A stretch of DNA of 32,913 nucleotides, from contig SUTS01000018.1 of NCBI GenBank assembly GCA_015152555.1, positions 1 to 32,913 of the forward strand, in the 5' to 3' direction. This stretch comes from Cyanobacteria bacterium SIG26 (GTDB taxonomy: Bacteria > Cyanobacteriota > Vampirovibrionia > Gastranaerophilales > Gastranaerophilaceae). Both the position numbers and the translations under genes were made by a program. Numbering within the stretch: position 1 is the first letter of the stretch; every line of letters starts with the position of its first letter. Positions 1 to 7,511 of the stretch are shown here, piece after piece. The notes beneath the pieces are model-generated. The model did no database searches and had not been told where the DNA came from. It saw only the letters and a program-made list of their open reading frames with translations.

Positions 1-99
1 TGACGGTTCATTCAAGACATTCAGCGCGTAAACAAATATAACGGGATAAAATCCCGATAAAATAAATATTTCCTTTCCCTTTTTCCTATTGATTTTCCA

Positions 100-127
100 A
101 CGACTTATCCAATAAGTCGTTTTTTTT
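100..127 (+). terminator. Rho-independent terminator
   Basis: Perfect 9-bp stem ACGACTTAT / ATAAGTCGT with a CCA loop, followed by eight T. It would end transcription of a plus-strand gene lying left of the window. A smaller hairpin (CGGGAT-AAA-ATCCCG, 42-56) precedes it. Confidence 0.8.
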
Positions 128-179
128 GGGGTAAATGTAGGGGCTTTGGTTTAGTTTGAAAAACCAACGCAAAATAACC

Positions 180-270
180 GAGCAGAGGCACGAGCAAAGC
201 GAGAGACGAGCACGTGTCAACGGAAACGTTGAGTTTTCGTTGCAAGTGTGAGCGGTGCCGTTTAATGCGA
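180..270. repeat. 91-bp interspersed repeat, copy 1
   Basis: Matches 25205-25295 over 91 positions with 7 differences by eye. The 3' half is identical and contains a CAACG-GAAA-CGTTG hairpin with a GNRA-type tetraloop. The copy is flanked by 21-nt direct repeats at 128-148 and 279-299 (one mismatch between them), as for a composite mobile repeat. No coding capacity. Confidence 0.8.
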
Positions 271-407
271 GCGCGTAGGGGGTAAATATAGGGGCTTTGC
301 TCACATCGGCTCAAGATGACAACCTAGCAAATAACCACCCAATATTAATCCCCAATGCAACAAATTATATTAATGTAATAAATATCGTAAAGTTTTAAAA
401 ATATGCC

Positions 408-432
408 AAAAAAAGGGGCAGCGTAGCTGCCC
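408..432 (-). terminator. Terminator of the yggS-sepF operon
   Basis: Read on the minus strand: GGGCAGC-TAC-GCTGCCC followed by C and a run of seven T. A perfect 7-bp GC-rich stem, 37 nt downstream of the sepF stop codon. Confidence 0.9.
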
Positions 433-468
433 GTTATCTAAACTATCTCTCTTCTCATACCAAAAATT

Positions 469-993
469 CTATTGTAAAGATGTTCTCCACAAAGAATCAT
501 TAAACTTGTTTTGTTGTGGTGTAGCATCTGCTGATAATGTAACATTGCTTGGAGCAAATACAAATACTAAATCACCAACTTTTTTAGGACTACCGTTAAG
601 AGCTTGAGATGCACCGCAAACAAAATCAATTGTTCTTTGAGATTGTTCTTTGTCTAACAAGTGCAAGTTAAGCATAACGATTTTTCTATCTTTTAAATGT
701 TGAACAATAGTAGCAGCATCGTCGAATGAACGAGGTTCGATAACGATAACTTCGTTTCCGCCTCTGTTGATGCTTGGGTGGCTAACTACTTTAGTTTCGT
801 TGTGTTTTTCAATTGTTGAAATTGGGGTGTATGAAGGTGCGATTTCTCTCACTGCGTTACCATCTTCATAGTATTCATAACCGTCTTCGCCGTATTCATC
901 ATCTTCTGTTAATGACCCAAATGGGCTATTATCAATAATTGTGTCTTTTACAAAATCATACATTTTTCTGAAGCTATCTGCTATTGCTGCCAC
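469..993 (-). CDS. sepF: Cell division protein SepF
   Basis: 174-aa SepF-type protein. In the known family SepF binds FtsZ and the membrane and helps assemble the Z-ring. An N-terminal segment that could be an amphipathic membrane helix (about 1-20) is followed by an acidic Glu/Asp/Tyr-rich linker (about 28-48), then the conserved SepF domain from about residue 78 (VIVIEPRSFDDAATIVQHL, then a VMLNLHLLD strand and a FVCGASQAL helix), ending in VFVFAPSNVTLS and a short tail. The start is GTG at 991-993, chosen because GGAGG lies at 1001-1005, just after the yggS stop. Gene order yggS-sepF matches the ylmE-sepF order of Firmicutes and Cyanobacteria. Cytoplasmic, membrane-associated. Confidence 0.93.
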   Translation of the reverse strand: MAAIADSFRKMYDFVKDTIIDNSPFGSLTEDDEYGEDGYEYYEDGNAVREIAPSYTPISTIEKHNETKVVSHPSINRGGNEVIVIEPRSFDDAATIVQHLKDRKIVMLNLHLLDKEQSQRTIDFVCGASQALNGSPKKVGDLVFVFAPSNVTLSADATPQQNKFNDSLWRTSLQ

Positions 994-1007
994 CGTTTTT
1001 CCTCCGT

Positions 1008-1670
1008 TTATTTAAATAATTTTCTACCTACCCTAAGCATTGTCGAACCTTTTTGAGCTGCTATAACATAATCCTGACTCATTCCCATAGAAATTTCTTC
1101 TAAATTGCAGTCAAACCTTTTTTCTAACTCATCTCTAATTTCAATAATTTCCGTAAATAACCTACCGATTTCGAACTCGCTTATTCCAAGAGGAGCCATA
1201 TTCATAACCCCTTTGATACAAATCCCGTCAAGTTGTTTGATTTGTCCAAAGTATTCAAATATTTCATCTTTTGATAATCCAAATTTTTGTTCTTCATTGG
1301 CATTATTTATTTGAAGAAGTATGTTTTGAACTTTCCCGATTTCTTTTGCGTGTTGATCAATGCATTGTGCAAGTTTTATTGAGTCTACTGAGTGGATGTA
1401 ATCAAATGTCTTTACGGTTTGTTTAACTTTGTTAGTTTGCAAATGGCCGATAAAGTGGAAAGTTGAATTTTCTCTTAATTCTTGCGGTAATCTTTCAATT
1501 TTTGCGCAAGCTTCAACCGTTCTTGATTCTCCAAAGTCACGTAATCCTGCTTTGTATGCATTTATCATCGCATTCTCATCGAAATACTTTGTTACTGCAA
1601 TTATTCTGGGTTTACAAGGTGCGATTTCTTCTTGTATTTGTAAAAGATTTGCCCTAATTGTCTCGTACAT
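1008..1670 (-). CDS. yggS: PLP homeostasis protein, YggS/YlmE family
   Basis: 220-aa single-domain TIM-barrel protein of the YggS/PROSC/YlmE family, which binds pyridoxal 5'-phosphate and buffers its pool without known enzyme activity. The PLP lysine is K28 in IIAVTKYF; other family signatures are FGESR, FHFIGHLQTNK, IHSVDS, the QINxANEEQKFG segment and MGMSQDY. The ATG at 1668-1670 is preceded by AGAGGTG at good spacing. The frame can be extended to a TTG at 1700, but that extension lacks an RBS and is not family-like. First gene of the operon with sepF; the sepF RBS sits directly after its stop codon. Confidence 0.93.
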   Translation of the reverse strand: MYETIRANLLQIQEEIAPCKPRIIAVTKYFDENAMINAYKAGLRDFGESRTVEACAKIERLPQELRENSTFHFIGHLQTNKVKQTVKTFDYIHSVDSIKLAQCIDQHAKEIGKVQNILLQINNANEEQKFGLSKDEIFEYFGQIKQLDGICIKGVMNMAPLGISEFEIGRLFTEIIEIRDELEKRFDCNLEEISMGMSQDYVIAAQKGSTMLRVGRKLFK

Positions 1671-2039
1671 AACTTCACCTCTACAAGAAAAACTGCCCAA
1701 AACTTGAGCATAATTTAATTGTACTCTAACTTTTTGGCTTGTCCAAAATATTTATTTGTATAAAATTTTTTCAATAAACAATATGCCTGAAATCATGTCA
1801 GTGACATGGTTTGCGCCTTGTCTGCAAATTCCGGCTTATCTTTACATTTCTTTACATTAGCATGCTCTATTTTATCTAAAACGCTTATCACAATTGAAAG
1901 GCATGCTAATTTATTTGATTACATCAATAAATGGATTTAGTAATTTATTTTTACAAAAAGTTATCTTACCTGTTTGGCTTATTTTTTATCGCAATTATTT
2001 TTGTTGTGGTAAAATAAATTTTGCAAAGGATATCAGTTT
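1671..2039. promoter_or_regulatory. Intergenic region with inverted repeats before the metal transporter
   Basis: No gene seen. It contains a perfect CATGTCA-G-TGACATG palindrome (1794-1808) and a second, wider pair TTAGCATGC (1857-1865) / GCATGCTAA (1901-1909). An extended -10 for the downstream gene lies at 2007-2015 (TG-G-TAAAAT). The palindromes look like operator or attenuator elements; which protein binds is unknown. Confidence 0.5.
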
Positions 2040-2849
2040 ATGAACATACCTAACAATTTCGGAATTGCATTTATTCTTACTGTTTTAGCGGGTTTGACCA
2101 CGGCTATCGGCGGTGCGATTGCGTTTGTTACCAAAAAAGATAATTTAAAAGTTTTATCAGTTGGTTTGGGATTTTCTGCGGGTGTAATGATATTTATTTC
2201 ACTTGTTGATATAATCCCCGGGGCTGAAACTTTATTGAAAGAGCATTTTCCAAGTGTTTTTCAGTGGCTTGTTTTCGGTGGATTTATTTTAGGTTTGTTG
2301 ATTTCTATATTAATTGATTATTTTTTGCCGGATCACGTTGATACAGAAGATTTGTTAAATCCTGATGCGCCTGAGGAGGCTCAAAAACATCATCATTATA
2401 AATTAAAAAGAGCGGGGTTATTGACGGCAATTGCTTTGTGTATCCATAATTTTCCGGAAGGTATGGCGACTTTTTTAACCACAACTCAGGATATAACTCT
2501 AGGGATTTCTGTAGCTATTGCAATTGCGATACACAATGTACCAGAAGGAATTTCTGTTGCTTTGCCGATTTATCATGTAACCGGTAAAAAACGCTATGCT
2601 ATGTTGTATGCCGCATTATCAGGCATTACTGAACCAATTGGAGCGTTAGCCGGAATGTTGCTTTTTGGCTTGTTGTTACCTCAGTTTTTGGTTGGTTTTT
2701 TAATGGCGACTGTTGCCGGTATTATGACTTATATTGCTTTTGATACCTTGTTACCTTTAGCTAAAGAATATGGAAATTGGCATTTGTCTATCGTGGGTAT
2801 TATTTCCGGAATTTTATTTATTTGGTTAAGTTTAATTTTAGTTGGTTAA
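2040..2849 (+). CDS. zupT: ZIP-family divalent metal transporter (ZupT type)
   Basis: 269-aa inner-membrane ZIP transporter that in the family imports Zn(II), Fe(II) or other divalent ions. About eight hydrophobic segments are visible. The metal-path signatures are HNFPEG (136-141) and HNVPEG (165-170), spaced as in E. coli ZupT (257 aa), followed by SGITEPIGALAG. A short histidine stretch (HHH, 117-119) in the cytoplasmic loop between segments 3 and 4 is typical of ZIP proteins. ATG at 2040 has AAAGGA upstream. Monocistronic as far as can be seen. The upstream palindromes suggest regulated expression, perhaps by metal, but no known metal-box is recognised. Confidence 0.9.
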   Translation: MNIPNNFGIAFILTVLAGLTTAIGGAIAFVTKKDNLKVLSVGLGFSAGVMIFISLVDIIPGAETLLKEHFPSVFQWLVFGGFILGLLISILIDYFLPDHVDTEDLLNPDAPEEAQKHHHYKLKRAGLLTAIALCIHNFPEGMATFLTTTQDITLGISVAIAIAIHNVPEGISVALPIYHVTGKKRYAMLYAALSGITEPIGALAGMLLFGLLLPQFLVGFLMATVAGIMTYIAFDTLLPLAKEYGNWHLSIVGIISGILFIWLSLILVG

Positions 2850-2946
2850 TTCAATTTCTGAGTTCGATTTATTAATTTAATTAAGTCCTATTTGTGTTGT
2901 TTTGTTGCGAAATGTAACAAATTTTTAGGAATTTTAGATAAAATAT

Positions 2947-2973
2947 TAAAGTTTCTTAAAAACATGCCGTAAC
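2947..2973 (+). promoter_or_regulatory. Sigma-28 (FliA)-like promoter
   Basis: TAAAGTTT (2947-2954), an 11-nt spacer, then GCCGTAAC (2966-2973). The FliA consensus is TAAAGTTT-N11-GCCGATAA, so the -35 and spacing are exact. The same arrangement occurs at 23253-23279. The flanking AT-rich DNA upstream is also similar (ATAAAAT just before both -35 boxes). Confidence 0.7.
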
Positions 2974-3007
2974 TAATAATGTGAGTAAAAAATAAGGAGA
3001 AACCGAA

Positions 3008-3421
3008 ATGGCAATCGAATTTAACAAATTTAACAACGGTTATAACAATTATAACTTTGCTATTGCTGCCGGTGCGTCTAAGGAAGAAGTAAAGAAGGCA
3101 GAAGAAACAAAAGAATTAGAAAAATCTAATGCGGAATTTATCGGATTAGAAGATGAAACAGATTTATTAACTCAAAATGCACAATATGCGTATGTAACAC
3201 AAGTCGGCAAATTTACATTAGCAGATAAAAAAATGGCTGATGAAACAAATGCTATATTAGCTGCATTGGGTTATGATTACAAGGTGTCAGCAGCGCAAGT
3301 CGCGAGTGTTGCGAATGGTTTTAGAACGGTTGTAGAACCTGGCTTGAAAGTTGCTGAAGACGGTGCCGTTGCGGCTCATATTCAGGACCCCAACGGCCCG
3401 TTTGCGGATTTGTTCGCGTAA
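3008..3421 (+). CDS. Small lineage-specific protein of unknown function
   Basis: 137 aa, not assigned to a known family. No signal peptide or membrane helix. The N-terminus is Asn/Tyr/Phe-rich (FNKFNNGYNNYNF), then a charged helix (about 21-45) and a moderately hydrophobic C-terminal half with many Ala/Val (SAAQVASVANGFRTVVEPG). AAGGAG precedes the ATG. The sigma-28-like promoter at 2947 and the terminator at 3453 show that it is a single-gene unit. Sharing a promoter type with the large protein at 23325 suggests a common regulon, perhaps surface- or motility-related; this is inference. Confidence 0.75.
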   Translation: MAIEFNKFNNGYNNYNFAIAAGASKEEVKKAEETKELEKSNAEFIGLEDETDLLTQNAQYAYVTQVGKFTLADKKMADETNAILAALGYDYKVSAAQVASVANGFRTVVEPGLKVAEDGAVAAHIQDPNGPFADLFA

Positions 3422-3452
3422 AGACTTATAAATATACTTACTCACACATTTT

Positions 3453-3488
3453 ACAAGGTTGATTAGGCTAATCAGCCTTTTGTTTTTG
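3453..3488 (+). terminator. Rho-independent terminator
   Basis: GGTTGATTA / TAATCAGCC stem (one G.U pair) with a GGC loop, followed by TTTTGTTTTTG. It ends the 3008 transcript and overlaps the stop codon of the convergent gene at 3468. Confidence 0.8.
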
Positions 3489-3698
3489 TATTAGTATGTC
3501 TTGTTTATGTTGAAGTTTTAATAATGCTTGTAAAATTTGAATAGAACGAGAAATACCCAGTTTTTTAAAAACGCTTTGTTTTATTTTAAGGTATTGTTTT
3601 TGTTCCAAACCAAACCATTGTGTTATAGTTCTGCTATTGTGACCGGAAATTAACATTAATAAGATTTCTTTTTCCAATTTGCTGAATTTGATAACCAT
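3468..3698 (-). CDS. Stand-alone LuxR-type HTH protein A
   Basis: 76 aa. Almost the whole protein aligns with the GerE/LuxR C-terminal DNA-binding domain: FSKLEKEILLMLISGHNSRTI (scaffold helix and turn), then a recognition-helix region, then KKLGISRSIQIL ending in a helix. No receiver or ligand-binding domain is attached, so it resembles minimal GerE-like regulators. ATG at 3696-3698 with GGAGG upstream; that RBS is embedded in the last codons of the neighbouring gene (4-nt gap), so the two are co-transcribed and likely translationally coupled. Target unknown. Confidence 0.7.
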   Translation of the reverse strand: MVIKFSKLEKEILLMLISGHNSRTITQWFGLEQKQYLKIKQSVFKKLGISRSIQILQALLKLQHKQDILIQKQKAD

Positions 3699-3702
3699 AA
3701 TA

Positions 3703-3936
3703 TTAATCCTCCAAATTTAAATTTATAAGTTTATTTGTAACGATATATAAAGCTAATTGTTGTCTGTTTTTAAGTCCAAATATTTTTAAAAGTTTACGAA
3801 CTAAATATGTTACCTTATTTTTGTTCCGTAGGTAATATTTATTTGCTATTTCCGTATAAGTAAACCCTAATACTAAAAGCCTTAGTATATCTGAGTTTGC
3901 ATACTGTTCTAATATCCCATTTTCTTCATATTTCAT
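3703..3936 (-). CDS. Stand-alone LuxR-type HTH protein B
   Basis: 77 aa, first gene of a two-gene unit. DILRLLVLGFTYTEIANKYYL followed by KVTYLVRKLLKIFGLKNRQQL fits a LuxR/GerE HTH (family pattern: ..LLxxGxxxxEIAxxLxxxxxTVxxHxxxIxxKLGxxxR). No sensory domain. ATG at 3934-3936, RBS AAAGAGG. It is related to but distinct from protein A, which suggests an old duplication or a heterodimer pair. A GGTAAAT-AAAT-ATTTACC inverted repeat lies 22-39 nt upstream of the start codon, in the likely 5' leader. Confidence 0.68.
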   Translation of the reverse strand: MKYEENGILEQYANSDILRLLVLGFTYTEIANKYYLRNKNKVTYLVRKLLKIFGLKNRQQLALYIVTNKLINLNLED

Positions 3937-3957
3937 ATAAACCTCTTTTGTTCTGTT

Positions 3958-3975
3958 GGTAAATAAATATTTACC
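3958..3975. promoter_or_regulatory. Inverted repeat upstream of the LuxR-HTH pair
   Basis: GGTAAAT (3958-3964) and ATTTACC (3969-3975) separated by AAAT. It lies in the divergent region between the LuxR-HTH pair and the XRE gene, just upstream of the RBS at 3936. Candidate autoregulatory operator. Confidence 0.45.
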
Positions 3976-4124
3976 GCAAGTAAACTCTCTATTTATATAA
4001 TAATTTATATTTTTAAGAAAAAGTGTAATAATAATTCCCTATGTTTTTAAATTGTACTTTTGGTAAAAGATACACATACTAATGGACAATAGATAGATTG
4101 TAAAATTCGGTTTAAGGTAAGGGT

Positions 4125-4466
4125 ATGACATTGAAACGTTTATTTGGAAAACACTTAAAAAGTATTAGAGAGTCGCATGGTTTAACACAACAAGAATTTG
4201 CGGAATTGGTCAATATGCAACCAAATTCTATTGGACAAATTGAAATCGGTTACAAGGCGGTTTCTTTTAGTACATTAGAAAGATTTTCAGAAAAATTAAA
4301 TATGGATTATAAAGAGTTCTTTGATTTTGAGGGTGTAACTCAAAATGAGAATTATTTATCGGAAGCGTTGGCAAGTGAGTTACGTAATTTAGATGCAGAA
4401 TCACAAAAATTTGTTTTGTCTTCCGTAAAAAATATGGTTAAATTTATCAAAAATCGCAATATTTAA
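4125..4466 (+). CDS. XRE-family transcriptional regulator
   Basis: 113 aa. Cro/C1-type HTH in the N-terminal half (about 8-62: LKSIRESHGLTQQEFAELV, then MQPNSIGQIEIGYKAVS, FSTLERFSEKLNM), followed by a short helical C-terminus (ASELRNLDAESQKFVLSSVKNM). Same size and layout as the XRE protein at 21268, so the two are probably paralogues. ATG with a GGTAAGGG element upstream; a possible promoter is TTGTAC-N17-CATACT near 4050. Divergent from the LuxR-HTH pair and convergent with, and directly abutting, the receiver gene (stops adjacent at 4466/4467). Confidence 0.85.
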   Translation: MTLKRLFGKHLKSIRESHGLTQQEFAELVNMQPNSIGQIEIGYKAVSFSTLERFSEKLNMDYKEFFDFEGVTQNENYLSEALASELRNLDAESQKFVLSSVKNMVKFIKNRNI

Positions 4467-4856
4467 TTATAAAATATAATTTGCGTAGATTTTAGCTTCT
4501 GCATTTCTGATTATGGATTTTGGAATATAGTCGACATTGTTGTGTTGTGCAATTTGTTTTATTGACGGAGAAGCTGATACAATTATTATTTTTGTTTTGG
4601 AATAGTATTTGTTATAGGTTTTTATTTGTTCAATAAACCATTCTCCAGCTAGTTTTGGTAAAAAATCGCTTTCCATTTGTAGGTCAGTAAAAATTGCGCA
4701 ATATGGATTGTCAATAGAAGCTTCGATTTTAGCAAGTCCTTCACGCGCTGAATTTGCCGTATCTATTTGTAATTTTTCAATATTTAAGTGTTCGATATTG
4801 TTTTGATGAAATCTAATCCATCCGGGAATATCATCAACGATTAAAACTTTTTTCAT
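4467..4856 (-). CDS. Stand-alone response-regulator receiver domain (CheY-like)
   Basis: 129 aa, a single REC domain with no output domain. Acidic pair D8/D9 (VLIVDD), phospho-acceptor D58 (AIFTDLQM), Ser at about 94 (IIIVSAS) and the conserved Lys at about 113 (DYIPKS) are all present, so it should be phosphorylatable. The frame extends upstream to 5048, but that part overlaps the divergent gene at 4954 and does not look like protein. The ATG at 4854-4856 begins the family-typical MKKVLIVDD. A TATAAT -10 lies at 4876-4881 on this strand; the RBS is weak. Its partner kinase is not in the window. Confidence 0.85.
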   Translation of the reverse strand: MKKVLIVDDIPGWIRFHQNNIEHLNIEKLQIDTANSAREGLAKIEASIDNPYCAIFTDLQMESDFLPKLAGEWFIEQIKTYNKYYSKTKIIIVSASPSIKQIAQHNNVDYIPKSIIRNAEAKIYANYIL

Positions 4857-4953
4857 AAAGTTTATTCTACAAAAAATTATACTATTAGTCCAGTTATTTG
4901 GGTAATATGGTTTTTTATTTGAATTTTTAAACTGGATTAAAAGGAGGTTTGTC

Positions 4954-5433
4954 ATGAAGTTTAAATATATTTTGGCTATTATCGGTGTAATTTTAACTTT
5001 TGCTGAGGTACAAGCAAGAACGCCTAATGAAGCAGTAGAGTTTTTCAATAAAAAATATGCAATGTATGCAAATAATTATAATGATGCATTGCTTGATTTG
5101 TATTCTCCAGATGTGAAAATTATCAGAGAAGTGGTGAAACCGAGTGGTGAAACGGTCGATGTAGTTGTTCCGGCGAAAAGATATTTTACGGAATTGAAAA
5201 TTGGGCAAAAAACTGCTAAACTAAGAAAGTATAAAAATAAATATAGAAATATTAAAGCTGAAGAAGTGCCAAATGGTATTAAAATTAGTGCAGAACGTCA
5301 ACCTTCCAAGGAAAATTATTGGTTGAAAATGTATCAAATTTTAGAGGACACGGATTCAGGATTTAAGATAAAAGAAGAAATGATGCAAACAAAAGTTCAG
5401 TCGTTTCTTAATCAACAAGAAAAAGGTGAATGA
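4954..5433 (+). CDS. Small exported protein of unknown function
   Basis: 159 aa. The N-terminus MKFKYILAIIGVILTFAEVQA is a Sec signal peptide with a likely cleavage after AEVQA (residue 21). The mature protein begins TPNEAVEFFNKKYAMY and has a pattern of an N-terminal helix then mixed strands (YSPDVKIIREV, KRYFTEL, KISAER) that may be an NTF2/SnoaL-like fold; this is weak. Strong RBS (AAAGGAGG, 4939-4947). Its TGA overlaps the aroC start (ATGA), so it is translationally coupled to chorismate synthase, although nothing suggests a shared pathway. Confidence 0.75.
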   Translation: MKFKYILAIIGVILTFAEVQARTPNEAVEFFNKKYAMYANNYNDALLDLYSPDVKIIREVVKPSGETVDVVVPAKRYFTELKIGQKTAKLRKYKNKYRNIKAEEVPNGIKISAERQPSKENYWLKMYQILEDTDSGFKIKEEMMQTKVQSFLNQQEKGE

Positions 5434-6488
5434 TGAATAAGTTTAGATTTTTAACAGCAGGTGAAAGTCATGGAAAGTGTTTAAGTGCAATTATTGAAGG
5501 CGTTCCTGCGGGTTTGAGTATAGATATAAATTTCATAAACAGTGAACTTGCACGTCGTCAACAGGGTTATGGTCGTGGTGATCGTATGAAAATAGAACAA
5601 GATACGGTTGAAATAACTTCAGGTGTGAGGTTTGGTAAATCTTTAGGTTCCCCGATTACTTTGGTTGTGAAAAATCGAGATTTTGAAAGTTGGCAAAAAG
5701 TTATGAGTGTTGCCCCTGAAGATATTACAGATGAAAGAGCTTTTTCTACATTCAGACCCGGACATGCTGATTTTGCCGGTAGTGTAAAATATAACCAAAA
5801 AGATTTACGCAATGTTTTAGAACGTTCAAGTGCCCGAAAAACTGCCATCGAAGTTGCTGTTGGTGCATTTGCAAAATTATTATTGAAAGAATTGGGTATT
5901 GAAGGTAGTTCAAAAGTTACTCAGATTGGTTCTGCTTGTTGTGCTCAGAATTTCGAGGGTGAAATCGATGTTATTCGAGGCAAAGGTGATACTGTCGGCG
6001 GTAAATTTACGGTAACTTATACGAATTTACCGGTAGGTTTGGGGTCTTATGTTCATTGGGATAGAGGAATTGACGGTAGACTGGCGCAAGCGGTGATGAG
6101 TATTCCTGCGATAAAAGCTGTTGAAATTGGAACAAATCCTTTGGGATATTGCGGTAGTCAGTACCATGATGAGATTTTTATTGAAGATGGAAAAATCACG
6201 CGCCATTCAAATAATGCCGGTGGAATTGAAGGTGGAATGACAAATGGTCAAGATCTTGTTATTTCAGGTGTAATGAAGCCGATTCCAACAATGAAAACTT
6301 CGCTAAAAACAGTTGATGCTCAAACATTAGAAGAAACAGAAGCTCATTTTGAACGTTCAGATGTTTGTGCAGTTGAAGCCTGTGCAGTAGTCGCAGAAGC
6401 ACGAGTTGCTTGGATTTTAGCAGACGAAATACTACTTAAATACGGCGGTGACTGCATAGATGAGCTGAAAAGAAATTATTACCAATAA
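5430..6488 (+). CDS. aroC: Chorismate synthase
   Basis: 352 aa, the usual length. Converts 5-enolpyruvylshikimate-3-phosphate to chorismate, the last step of the common aromatic pathway, using reduced FMN. Signatures: FLTAGESHGKCLSAIIEGVPAG at the start, RRQQGYGRGDRM, a FRPGHADFAGSVKY segment, ERSSARKTA, the GGIEGGMTNGQ segment and RSDVCAVEACAVVAEA near the end. The first codons are ATGATG: either 5430 or 5433 may be used, the upstream TGA overlaps them, and AAAAGGTG serves as RBS. Cytoplasmic. No other shikimate-pathway gene is nearby. Confidence 0.97.
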   Translation: MMNKFRFLTAGESHGKCLSAIIEGVPAGLSIDINFINSELARRQQGYGRGDRMKIEQDTVEITSGVRFGKSLGSPITLVVKNRDFESWQKVMSVAPEDITDERAFSTFRPGHADFAGSVKYNQKDLRNVLERSSARKTAIEVAVGAFAKLLLKELGIEGSSKVTQIGSACCAQNFEGEIDVIRGKGDTVGGKFTVTYTNLPVGLGSYVHWDRGIDGRLAQAVMSIPAIKAVEIGTNPLGYCGSQYHDEIFIEDGKITRHSNNAGGIEGGMTNGQDLVISGVMKPIPTMKTSLKTVDAQTLEETEAHFERSDVCAVEACAVVAEARVAWILADEILLKYGGDCIDELKRNYYQ

Positions 6489-6494
6489 TTATTA

Positions 6495-7301
6495 TTAAGC
6501 TTTTTCTTGAGCAATACCAGTTTGATAACCAGGAACAACAAGCGCTAATGGAATTATTCTACCCAATTTCGAACCCAATGATGTTTCTTTGTTCATCATA
6601 GAAATCGCCATACATAAATCGTCTACGTGTGGCGCAAAATCACTTGGTTTTATATTACGTTCAACTTTTTTATTGTATAATTTTTCGTTTATAAGATTAG
6701 AAACTTTGTTGCCTAAGTATATGCCAATGCCCAAGAACAATGCTGTTAGTCCTGCATTTGGAATAACTTTCATAAATTTGTTGAAAGTTTGTGCGGCTTT
6801 TGTTGTACTTTTTAGTTGTGGCATTGCGTTAATTAATTGTTTTTCGAATTTATTATACATTTTAGCTCCGGCCCAAACACAACCGACAGGAACTGTGATG
6901 TTTCCTAAATATTGGCTTAAAATTTCGCGTTTTTTTGCTCGTAAATTCTTCTTATCATCAACCAAAGCTCCACCAGCAAAACCACCTGCAATAGAACCGG
7001 CTGCAACGGCTAATATTTGAGGAGCTTCAAATTCAATAACTTTATTTACAGGTTTGTATTTAAATAAAGCCCAGTCTTTGATAGGTGTTTTTAGGATTTT
7101 TGCAGGATTTAATGAAAACCCTTTTCTTTTAGCTAAAATCATCAAAACAGGGGTCATTCCTGCGACTGATGATGCTGCGACAACTGCTTTTTGTTTTTTT
7201 GTCAAGTTAGATTCAGCACCGTGACCATTAAAGTTTTTATTTTCGGTTACGGTTTTTGGTTGGTATGAGTTAATATTGTTTGCGGAAATCTTTGTAATCA
7301 T
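6495..7301 (-). CDS. Lineage-specific membrane-associated protein
   Basis: 268 aa, family not recognised. The N-terminal about 35 residues are polar and end in NKNFNGHG, resembling a short N-terminal NFxG motif I associate with many Gastranaerophilales proteins. Hydrophobic segments lie at about 40-58 (VVAASSVAGMTPVLMILA), 93-113 (QILAVAAGSIAGGFAGGALV), 132-148 (GNITVPVGCVWAGAKMY) and 180-200 (AGLTALFLGIGIYLGNKV), so it probably sits in a membrane. The protein ends YQTGIAQEKA. RBS weak (GAGAA). Convergent with aroC with only 6 nt between the stop codons, and divergent from the gene at 7512, which has a comparable polar-plus-membrane make-up. Confidence 0.7.
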   Translation of the reverse strand: MITKISANNINSYQPKTVTENKNFNGHGAESNLTKKQKAVVAASSVAGMTPVLMILAKRKGFSLNPAKILKTPIKDWALFKYKPVNKVIEFEAPQILAVAAGSIAGGFAGGALVDDKKNLRAKKREILSQYLGNITVPVGCVWAGAKMYNKFEKQLINAMPQLKSTTKAAQTFNKFMKVIPNAGLTALFLGIGIYLGNKVSNLINEKLYNKKVERNIKPSDFAPHVDDLCMAISMMNKETSLGSKLGRIIPLALVVPGYQTGIAQEKA

Positions 7302-7511
7302 TTTATTATTCTCATTTTATGTTTTTATTAAATCTGAACAAAAAAAATGTTGCTAGCAAATTTATGCCTCTTTAATATTTGTAACATATTCGAACAAAAT
7401 ATGCGCAAAATCTTGATGTTTGTAACAAAATATTAAATGAACCCCATATAAAAGCAAAAAAAGATATTTACAATCATTTTAACATTGTCAAAAGATTTTG
7501 AAAGTATACTT

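Larger units (their letters stand above)
1..468. other. Repeat-bearing intergenic region downstream of sepF
   Basis: No credible gene is visible. The region holds a plus-strand terminator (100-127), one copy of a 91-bp repeat (180-270) flanked by two near-identical 21-nt direct repeats (128-148 and 279-299, starting GGGGTAAAT), a CTCAAGATGAC repeat edge (310-320), and the sepF terminator (408-432). Short ORFs on the minus strand here lie inside the repeat and recur in the other repeat copy near 25.2 kb, so they are repeat-encoded and not genes. Confidence 0.7.

Noticed and set aside
86..314. Two overlapping minus-strand ORFs of about 70 aa
   Set aside because: They lie in the terminator and the 91-bp repeat; the same translation recurs at 25102-25299. 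Repeat sequence, not genes.
383..405. Third sigma-28-like match (TAAAGTTT ... GCC)
   Set aside because: Spacer is 9 nt instead of 11, the -10 is poor, and no gene lies downstream on that strand.
4857..5048. 64-residue N-terminal extension of the receiver protein
   Set aside because: It overlaps the signal peptide and promoter of the divergent gene at 4954; the receiver domain begins naturally at MKKVLIVDD.
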